Positions 6,314 through 12,957 of a stretch of DNA of 14,305 nt are shown one piece after another; the stretch's first letter is position 1; each line of letters starts with the position of its first letter. Origin of the DNA: DATIRA01 sp964553405 (lineage in GTDB: Bacteria > Pseudomonadota > Gammaproteobacteria > Steroidobacterales > Steroidobacteraceae); NCBI GenBank assembly GCA_964553405.1, contig CAZKLS010000073.1:1-14305 (forward strand). The letters run 5' to 3'. Under the pieces are notes generated by a model. It saw only the letters and a list, made by a program, of their open reading frames with translations, was not told where the DNA came from and ran no database searches. Both the position numbers and the translations under genes were made by a program.

Positions 6314-6406
6314 CTCAGCCACTGAGGATACCCTCTGGGGGGTTCTTTTTTCGGCCGATGGGTGCTAGAAGAAGGCCTGAGTTGCGCGGTCAGCGCAACG
6401 ACTCAG
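6314..6406. promoter_or_regulatory. Paired CTCAG/CTGAG inverted repeats and leader hairpin
   Basis: The divergent space holds two inverted repeats with the same 5-mer. The first is CTCAG-CCA-CTGAG (6314-6326), close to the yjbQ start. The second is a hairpin: CTGAGT-TGCGC (6377-6387) pairs with GCGCA-ACG-ACTCAG (6393-6406), 11 bp with a 3-nt bulge and a 5-nt loop, ending 26 nt before the acylase ATG. A weak -10-like TAGAAG with an extended TG (6363-6371) would place transcription start at the base of this hairpin, making it a 5' leader structure. Either a shared repressor site or an mRNA leader is plausible. Confidence 0.35.
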
Positions 6407-6432
6407 AACGAATCCGGACCAGGGGAGAATCC

Positions 6433-9096
6433 ATGGGTATTTCCTGCTTGCGCCCCGGCGTGGGTCTCAGTGCGACGCTGCGTCGGCTGGCCGCGCCCCT
6501 TGCGGCCGCGCTGCTGCTTGCGGCCTGTTCCAACGACAGCGACGACGGAGCCGGCCCGCCGCCGCCCCCGATAACGCTTCCGCCGCCGAGCAAGATCACC
6601 GCGCCGGCGACGGGGCCGGTGGCGACGATCCGGCGCACGACCAGCGGCGTACCGCACATCAAGGCCGACAACCTCGAGTCGGTGGCCTTCGGGATGGGCT
6701 ATGCCCAGGCGCAGGACAACCTCTGCCTGCTGGCGGACGCCTTCGTCCGGGCCCGCAGCGAGCGGTCGCGGTATTTCGGCGTCGGCCCGGGCAACATCCA
6801 CCTGTTCAACGACTTCACCTACAAGGCGCAGCACATCCAGAGCGAGGCCGCGGCCGAGTACGCGGCGATGAGCGAGGAGAGCCGCGCGCTGATCCGTGGC
6901 TTCGCGGCCGGTTACAACAAGTACGTGCGCGACACGAGCCCGGCCGACTTCCCGGCCGAGTGCCGCAACCAGCCCTGGGTCTTCCAGATCAGTAACGAGG
7001 ACCTGGTGGCCCACATGCGCATCGTGGCGCAGTACGCGAGCGGCGCGTTGTGGACGACCGGCGCGATGTTCGCGGCCGTCCCGCCGGGTGTGGACCCTGC
7101 GCCGCGTCCGCCGGGTTCCTCGGCGGCGATGAAGGGCAAGGCGAAGCCGTTCGCGGACCTGGCAGAGTCTGCGAGGCGCCTGGCCTCCGCCCGGACCGAC
7201 TTCACGGACTTCGGCCTCGCGAGCAATGCCTGGGGCATCGGTTCTTCTCTGAGCGAGAACGGCCGCGGCGTGCTGCTCGCGAACCCGCATTTCCCGTACA
7301 CCGGCACGCGGCGTTTCTACGAGAGCCAGGTCACCGTGCCGGACTACATCAACTTCCACGGCGCGGGACTGCTCGGCTCGCCGACGCCGCAGATCGGCTT
7401 CAACCAGCACCTCGGCTGGTCGCACACCGTCACGACGAGCCGGCGGTTCACGCTGTACGAGCTCGCGCTGAAGCCGGGCGACAACCTCACGTACATCAAG
7501 GACGGCGAGGAGCGGCCGATCACGACCGAGACCTTCGAGGTCTGGGCCGACGTGGGCCTGCCGGTGCCGGTGCCGCTGACCAAGACCTTCTACTACTCGG
7601 AGTACGGCCCGATGCTGGCGGCCGACCTCGTGACCGGCGGCGGCCTGCCGGCCTGGGGCGCAGCCGGCACCGCGTACACCTACCGCGACGCGAATGCGAG
7701 CGCGACGCGGCTGCTCGATACCTGGCTGCAGATGGCGCGTGCGACGAACCTCGAGGAGTTCAAGGACGTGTTCCGCGATTGCGGCAGCACGCTCTGGGTC
7801 AACTCGACCTATGCGGACGACCAGGGCAACGCCTACTACATCGACAGTTCCTCGGTGCCGAACCTCTCGGCCGAGGCGATCGCGGTCGTGCAGGCGAAGA
7901 TCGCGGCAAGCCCGGCCTACGCGGGCCTGTTCAACGCCGGCCTGACGCTGCTCGACGGCTCGACCTCGCGGGACGACTGGGTCGAAGGCCGCTGCGGCGG
8001 CCGCGTGCCGTTCGATAACAAGCCACAGCTCACGCGCTCGGATTTCGTACAGAACTCGAACGACAGCTACTGGGCGACCAACCCGGCCGCGCCGCTCGAG
8101 GGGTATTCGCCGCTGTTCGGCGCCGAGCGCTACCCCCAGGGACCGCGCACCCGCATCGGTACGTTCATGCTGCAGAACCCCTCGGACCCGGGTTTCGCGG
8201 CCGTCGCGCCGGCCGGCCAGGACGGCAAGTTTGGTGCCGATGACATCGCCCGCGTGCTGCACATCAACCGCACCTGGTACGCGGAGGAATTCCTGCCCGA
8301 ACTGCGCTCGCGCTGCGCCGCGATCGGTGCCAACGAGGTCAACCTGCCCGAGGGCGGGACGCGCCGCGTCGACGAGGCCTGCGCGGTGCTGCAGACCTGG
8401 GACGGCGTGTACGACCTCGACAGTGTCGGCGCGCACGTGTTCCGCGTGTTCATCAACGATTATCGCGGCAAGTTCGGGACGGACCTCACGCAGCCGTTCG
8501 ATCCGTCGGACCCGGTGGGCACGCCGTCGACGCCGAGGCCGGCCGATCCGGCCAATCTCGCGAACGACCCGATGCTGGTGTCGCTCGCCGCCGGCCTGGA
8601 GCGGCTCGACCGGGCCGCGATTCCCTACACGGCCACGCTCGGCAGCGTGCAGTACGCGCAGCCTTCCGGCGGCGTGCCGCCGGGCGGGCAGCCCGTCGTG
8701 CTGGGGCCGTCCTTCCCGTGGCACGGTGGCAATGGTTCACTGGACGGGGCGTTCAACGCGATCTCGACGGTCAGCTCGGACGTGCAGGAAGATACGCGGC
8801 TGCCGCGCATCAACCCGGCCACGATTCCGACGACCGGCGGACTGTCGGCGAACCCAGGCGAGGGATGGATCATCGCCTACGGCACGAGCTGGCATTTCGG
8901 GCTCGAGTTCACGGCGAGCGGTCCGCGCGCGCTTGGATTGATCAGCTATTCGCAGTCCGCGGATGCCGACTCGCCGTTCTTCAATGACCAGATGCAGCGC
9001 TATTCGGAGAAGAACATGCGCCCGCTCCTGTTCACCGAGAGCGACATCGCGGCCAACCTGCTGCCCGGAGGGGTGGTGACGATCCGCAACAACTGA
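6433..9096 (+). CDS. Lipoprotein penicillin/AHL acylase-family amidohydrolase
   Basis: An 887-residue Ntn-hydrolase of the penicillin acylase family (peptidase S45), which cuts amide bonds of N-acyl compounds (acyl-homoserine lactones, cyclic lipopeptides, beta-lactams). The ATG at 6433 follows AGGGGAGA; upstream open frame is a run-in. Residues 1-32 are a lipoprotein signal ending in the lipobox LAAC (C32), then a short Ser/Asp stretch and a Pro-rich linker (about 42-52). After self-processing the beta chain would begin at S264 in GLASNAWGIG. Taking S264 as beta-1, H286 is beta-23 (ANPHF) and V333 is beta-70 (SHTVT), the PvdQ positions of the catalytic His and the oxyanion Val, as I recall them; the oxyanion Asn block is QNSNDSYW (540-547). 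So it should be active, membrane-anchored and outside the cytoplasm. The substrate is unknown. Confidence 0.9.
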   Translation: MGISCLRPGVGLSATLRRLAAPLAAALLLAACSNDSDDGAGPPPPPITLPPPSKITAPATGPVATIRRTTSGVPHIKADNLESVAFGMGYAQAQDNLCLLADAFVRARSERSRYFGVGPGNIHLFNDFTYKAQHIQSEAAAEYAAMSEESRALIRGFAAGYNKYVRDTSPADFPAECRNQPWVFQISNEDLVAHMRIVAQYASGALWTTGAMFAAVPPGVDPAPRPPGSSAAMKGKAKPFADLAESARRLASARTDFTDFGLASNAWGIGSSLSENGRGVLLANPHFPYTGTRRFYESQVTVPDYINFHGAGLLGSPTPQIGFNQHLGWSHTVTTSRRFTLYELALKPGDNLTYIKDGEERPITTETFEVWADVGLPVPVPLTKTFYYSEYGPMLAADLVTGGGLPAWGAAGTAYTYRDANASATRLLDTWLQMARATNLEEFKDVFRDCGSTLWVNSTYADDQGNAYYIDSSSVPNLSAEAIAVVQAKIAASPAYAGLFNAGLTLLDGSTSRDDWVEGRCGGRVPFDNKPQLTRSDFVQNSNDSYWATNPAAPLEGYSPLFGAERYPQGPRTRIGTFMLQNPSDPGFAAVAPAGQDGKFGADDIARVLHINRTWYAEEFLPELRSRCAAIGANEVNLPEGGTRRVDEACAVLQTWDGVYDLDSVGAHVFRVFINDYRGKFGTDLTQPFDPSDPVGTPSTPRPADPANLANDPMLVSLAAGLERLDRAAIPYTATLGSVQYAQPSGGVPPGGQPVVLGPSFPWHGGNGSLDGAFNAISTVSSDVQEDTRLPRINPATIPTTGGLSANPGEGWIIAYGTSWHFGLEFTASGPRALGLISYSQSADADSPFFNDQMQRYSEKNMRPLLFTESDIAANLLPGGVVTIRNN

Positions 9097-9134
9097 GGTC
9101 GACGGCGGGGCCGCAGGGATGCGGCCCGAACGAC

Positions 9135-10691
9135 ATGGCCGAGAAGGGCTGGGAAAAGGAGATCGCGGAGCTGCGGCGCAGGCAGGCGCTCGCGGCGGAG
9201 ATGGGCGGCCCGGAGCGGGTGGCGCGCCAGCGCGCGCGCGGCAAGCTCACGGTGCGCGAGCGCATCGCCGCGCTGCTCGATGAGGGATCGTTCCGGGAGT
9301 GGGGCAGCCTCGCCGGCGAGGGACAGTACGGCCCGGACGGCGAGCTGACCGGTTTCCGCGCATCGAGCTGCGTCGGCGGCCGAGGCTGCATCGAGGGGCG
9401 TCCCGTGGTCGTCAGCGCCGACGATTTCACTGTCCGCGGCGGATCCTCCGAGAGCTACCACCACGAGAAGAACGCGCAGCTCGAGCGGATGGCCGCCGAA
9501 TACGGCCTGCCGCTCGTCCGGCTGCTCGACGGCACCGGTGGCGGCGGGTCGGTCGCAGAGATCGAGAAGCTCGGCGCCACTTACGTGCCGTACGTGCCGG
9601 GCTTCGAGCAGGTGGTCGCCAACCTCGGCCTGGTGCCGGTCGTGGCGCTCGGCCTCGGACCGATCGCCGGCCTCGGCGCGGCCCGGCTCGTCGCGAGCCA
9701 CTACTCGGTCATGGTGCGGGGTCTCAGCCAGATGTTCACGGCCGGTCCGCCTGTCGTCCAGGCTGCCGGCGAGAAGGTCAGCGCGGACGAGCTCGGCGGC
9801 GCGCAGCTGCATGCCGGGACCGGCAGCATCGATGACGTCGTCGATACCGAACAGGAAGCCCTGCAACGCGCGCGCAGCTTCCTCGGCTACCTGCCTTCCC
9901 GCGCCGGCGAGGCGGCGCCGAGGGTCCCCTGCGAGGACCCGCCGGACCGGGTCGAGGAATGGCTGGACGCGGCGATTCCCCGCGACCGACGCTGGCCCTA
10001 CGAGATCCGGCCGATCCTCGAGGCCGTGCTCGATCGGGGCAGCTTCTTCGAGATCGGAAAAGCCTGGGCCCGCCCGGTCGTGACCGGGCTCGCCCGGCTC
10101 GACGGCTGGCCGGTGGCGATTCTGGCCAGCGACCCGGGCCAGATGGGCGGCACCTGGACCGCGGCCGCCTCCCGCAAGATGACCCGGCTCGTGGAACTCG
10201 CCGAGACGTTCCGGCTGCCCGTCGTGCACTTCGTCGACGTCGGCGGCTTCACGATCGGCTCGCAGGCCGAGAAGGCCGGCACGATCCGTGACGGCACCCG
10301 GGCGATCGCGACGATCTACCAGTCGACCGTACCGTGGTGCGCCGTGATACTTCGGCGCGCCTTCGGAGTCGCCGGCGCCGGCATGATGAACCATGCGCGC
10401 TTCCGCTACCGGATCGCCTGGCCGAGCGGCGACTGGGGCTCACTGCCCCCGGAGGGCGGCATCGAGGCCGCCTTCAAGGCACAGATTGCGGCAGCCGAGG
10501 ATCCACAGGCCGTGAAGCAGCAGATTCGCGAACGTCTGGAAAGGCTGCGCTCGCCGTTCCGATCGGCCGAGCGCTTCTTCGTCGAGGAGATCGTGCCGCC
10601 TAAGGAGACCCGCCGCTGGCTATGCGAGTTCGCGCAGCTCGCGGCCGGCGCGCCCGGAGCCGCGACGCGGGGGTTTCACTACCGTCCCTGA
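9135..10691 (+). CDS. Acyl-CoA carboxylase carboxyltransferase (beta) subunit
   Basis: A 518-residue carboxyltransferase of the PccB/MccB family. It moves the carboxyl group from biotin to an acyl-CoA such as propionyl-, methylcrotonyl- or geranyl-CoA. Family marks are ARGKLTVRERI (34-44), the first oxyanion region DGTGGGGSVAEI (132-143) and the second, GFTIGSQAEKAGTIRDGTR (371-389), followed by RRAFGVAGAGM (407-417). The glycine motifs differ from textbook PccB (SGGARIQEG, PG..QE..GII), so it belongs to a divergent branch and substrate assignment is unsafe. No biotin carboxylase or biotin carrier subunit is present in the window. The start lacks a strong ribosome binding site; it is 38 nt from the acylase stop, so read-through and translational coupling are likely. 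Confidence 0.88.
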   Translation: MAEKGWEKEIAELRRRQALAAEMGGPERVARQRARGKLTVRERIAALLDEGSFREWGSLAGEGQYGPDGELTGFRASSCVGGRGCIEGRPVVVSADDFTVRGGSSESYHHEKNAQLERMAAEYGLPLVRLLDGTGGGGSVAEIEKLGATYVPYVPGFEQVVANLGLVPVVALGLGPIAGLGAARLVASHYSVMVRGLSQMFTAGPPVVQAAGEKVSADELGGAQLHAGTGSIDDVVDTEQEALQRARSFLGYLPSRAGEAAPRVPCEDPPDRVEEWLDAAIPRDRRWPYEIRPILEAVLDRGSFFEIGKAWARPVVTGLARLDGWPVAILASDPGQMGGTWTAAASRKMTRLVELAETFRLPVVHFVDVGGFTIGSQAEKAGTIRDGTRAIATIYQSTVPWCAVILRRAFGVAGAGMMNHARFRYRIAWPSGDWGSLPPEGGIEAAFKAQIAAAEDPQAVKQQIRERLERLRSPFRSAERFFVEEIVPPKETRRWLCEFAQLAAGAPGAATRGFHYRP

Positions 10692-10734
10692 GCCGGGCCG
10701 GTACCGCCGCGCGGCTGGTCCGGTTCCTCGCAAC

Positions 10735-10800
10735 CATGCGCAAGACGCATGAAAGTCAGGAGTTCTTTGCATTTGAAAACAACTACCGGTTGCCGCAACC
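10735..10800 (+). promoter_or_regulatory. Two inverted repeats before the alkyl sulfatase gene
   Basis: The 150 bp between the carboxyltransferase stop and the sulfatase start hold two symmetric elements: CATGCG-CAAGA-CGCATG (10735-10751) and GGTTGC-C-GCAACC (10788-10800). A TTGAAA that could serve as a -35 box lies between them near 10773-10778, but no good -10 box follows. The sites look like operator half-site pairs for dimeric regulators and may give the sulfatase and the GMC gene their own induction. No factor is identified. Confidence 0.3.
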
Positions 10801-10841
10801 TCAACCATCCCGTGCGGGCAAAAGACGCGAGGCGCAGCGTG

Positions 10842-12956
10842 ATGGACTTCCCTGGCAGAGCAGCAAGCATCCTGAGGATCGGTATCGCCGCGGCCGGCTT
10901 GGCGACTGGTGGAGCCGCGATGGCCGCCGGCGGCGCCGGCGTGCCGGATACCTCCAGCGCGCCGGCGGGTGCGCATTTCCACCCGAAGGGCAAGCCGCCG
11001 TCCGAATTCACCATCGAGCTGCAGAACGGCCACCGCGCCACGCTTCCGTTCCAGGACCAGCGCGACTTCGAGGAAGCGAAGCGCGGCTTCATCGCGGCAC
11101 CGGCCTACACGCAGATCATGGCCGAGGCAGGCAACGTCGCCTGGGACATGGGCAGCTACGACTGGCTGCTGCAGGGCCGGGATTTCGACAGCATCCACCC
11201 CTCGTTGCAGCGCATCGCCGTGCTGAACATGGCCTACGGCCTGTACGAGGTCGTGCCGGGCAGGATCTACCAGGTTCGTGGCTTCGACCTGGCGAACATC
11301 AGTTTCATCAAGGGCGACACCGGGTGGATCGTCTTCGACGTGCTGACCTCGAAGGAGACCGCCGCCGCCGCACTGAAGCTGGTCAACGAGACGCTGGGCG
11401 AGCGCCCGGTCGTGGCCGTCGTCTATTCGCACTCCCACGCCGACCATTTCGGCGGCGTGCGCGGCATCGTCGACGAGGCCGACGTGCGCAGCGGAAAAGT
11501 CCCGATCATCGCGCCGGTCGGCTTCATGGAGCACGCGGTGGCCGAGAACGTGTACGCCGGCACGGCCATGACGCGGCGCCTGTTTTACCAGTACGGCGTG
11601 CTGCTGCCGCGCAGCCCCTACGGTCACGCGGACCAGTCCATCGGCAAGAACGTCGCGGCCGGCAACCTCGGACTCATCCCGCCCACCCGGATCATCGACA
11701 AGGACTTCGAGCAGCTGACCATCGACGGCGTCCAGATGGAGTTCCAGAACACGCCCGGCACCGAGGCGCCCGCCGAGATGAACACCTGGTTCCCGCAGTT
11801 CAAGGCATTCTGGGCGGCCGAGAACATCACCGGCACGATCCACAACATCTACACGCTGCGCGGCGCGCTGGTTCGCGACGCGCTCGAGTGGTCGAAGCAG
11901 ATCAACGTCGCGCTGTATCGCTACGGCCGGGAGGCGGAGGTGATGTTCAGCTCGCACAGCTGGCCGCGCTGGGGCAACGGCCGCGTCCAGGAAGTGATGC
12001 GGGCCCAGCGGGACACGTACGCGCACCTGAACAACCACGTGCTGCACCTGGCGAACCAGGGAGTGACGATCAACGAGGTTCACAACGTCTACCGGCTGCC
12101 GAAGAGCCTGCAGGCGCAGTGGGCGGCACACAGCTATCACGGCTCCGAACAGCACAACAGCCGGGCCGTGATCAATCGCTATCTCGGTTACTGGGACGCG
12201 AATCCGGCGACGCTGATCCCGCTCTCGCCCGCCGACTCGGCACCGCTCTACGTGGAGATGATGGGTGGTTCGGAGAAGATCATCGCGAAGGGCCGCGAGC
12301 TCTACGACGCCGGTCAGTACCGCCACGCGCAGGAGATCTTGAACAAGCTCGTGTATGCGGAGCCGGGCAACCAGCCGGCCAAGGACCTGCTGGCCGACGT
12401 CTTCGAGCAGATCGGCTACCAGCAGGAGAGCCCGAGTGTCCGCAACAGCTTCCTGGCGGGCGCCCTGGAACTCCGCTCGGGCCTGCCGGCCGGCGTCCCG
12501 CCGAAGTCGATGGGTCCGGACCTGCTGCGGGCGGTCACGACGGGGATGTGGCTCGACTACCTCGCGGTCCGGCTCGACAGCGAGAAAGCCGAGGGCAGGC
12601 ACTTCGTGATGAACTTCGTCACGCCGGACAACGGCGAGCGGTACGTGGTCGAACTCAGCAACGGCGTACTGACCAGCGTGCAGGGGTTCGAGGCGCCGGA
12701 CGCCGACCTGACCGTGACGATCAACCGTTCGGACCTCGAGACCGTTCTGATGGGCCAGTCCACGTTCCGCGAGCAATTCCAGCGTCGCAGGGCGACGATC
12801 GTCGGCGACCGGCAACCTTTCGCCGACCTGATGGGCATGCTGACGGAGTTCAGCATGGAGTGGGAGATCCTGCCCGGCACGATCCCGGTGAAGGACGGCG
12901 GCACGGCCCCGGACGCGCCCGGGCAGCGCAGCCCGGCCGGAGCAGGAGCAAACTGA
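10842..12956 (+). CDS. Exported SdsA-type MBL-fold alkyl sulfatase
   Basis: A 704-residue type III alkyl sulfatase that hydrolyses sulfate esters of fatty or secondary alcohols, giving an alcohol and sulfate. I choose the ATG at 10842 because GAGG lies 9 nt before it and a signal peptide follows directly (basic residues, then an Ala/Gly-rich hydrophobic run to MAAG); the earlier ATG at 10749 lies inside an inverted repeat and adds 31 polar residues. The metallo-beta-lactamase motif is SHSHADHFGG, giving H197, H199, D201, H202; E308 (GTEAPAE), E327 (AAENITG) and H372 (SSHSWPRWG) complete the two-metal site. The steps 202-308-327-372 are the same as in P. aeruginosa SdsA1 as I recall it. An alpha-helical dimerisation domain follows, then a C-terminal SCP2-like domain that binds the alkyl chain. 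Confidence 0.93.
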   Translation: MDFPGRAASILRIGIAAAGLATGGAAMAAGGAGVPDTSSAPAGAHFHPKGKPPSEFTIELQNGHRATLPFQDQRDFEEAKRGFIAAPAYTQIMAEAGNVAWDMGSYDWLLQGRDFDSIHPSLQRIAVLNMAYGLYEVVPGRIYQVRGFDLANISFIKGDTGWIVFDVLTSKETAAAALKLVNETLGERPVVAVVYSHSHADHFGGVRGIVDEADVRSGKVPIIAPVGFMEHAVAENVYAGTAMTRRLFYQYGVLLPRSPYGHADQSIGKNVAAGNLGLIPPTRIIDKDFEQLTIDGVQMEFQNTPGTEAPAEMNTWFPQFKAFWAAENITGTIHNIYTLRGALVRDALEWSKQINVALYRYGREAEVMFSSHSWPRWGNGRVQEVMRAQRDTYAHLNNHVLHLANQGVTINEVHNVYRLPKSLQAQWAAHSYHGSEQHNSRAVINRYLGYWDANPATLIPLSPADSAPLYVEMMGGSEKIIAKGRELYDAGQYRHAQEILNKLVYAEPGNQPAKDLLADVFEQIGYQQESPSVRNSFLAGALELRSGLPAGVPPKSMGPDLLRAVTTGMWLDYLAVRLDSEKAEGRHFVMNFVTPDNGERYVVELSNGVLTSVQGFEAPDADLTVTINRSDLETVLMGQSTFREQFQRRRATIVGDRQPFADLMGMLTEFSMEWEILPGTIPVKDGGTAPDAPGQRSPAGAGAN

Positions 12957-12957
12957 C

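Noticed and set aside
6331..6351. T-run preceded by a short ACCC/GGGT stem, terminator-like on the plus strand
   Set aside because: No plus-strand gene ends upstream; the stem is only 4 bp. More likely part of the divergent promoter region.
6355..6432. Possible TPP riboswitch before the acylase gene (GGGTGC and CTGAG words)
   Set aside because: The CTGAG word pairs with CTCAG in a simple hairpin; the conserved ACCTGA and the rest of the TPP aptamer are missing, and the downstream gene is not thiamine-related. No THI-box was seen before yjbQ or the ThDP enzyme either.
6403..8724. A 773-codon open frame on the minus strand inside the acylase gene
   Set aside because: The composition is Arg/His/Val-rich low-complexity shadow, there is no ribosome binding site, and the opposite strand encodes a clear acylase with catalytic residues.
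6433..9096. Naming the acylase pvdQ, quiP or pvdM-like quorum quencher
   Set aside because: Family membership and catalytic residues are clear, but substrate preference among S45 acylases cannot be read from motifs, and no quorum-sensing or siderophore gene is nearby.
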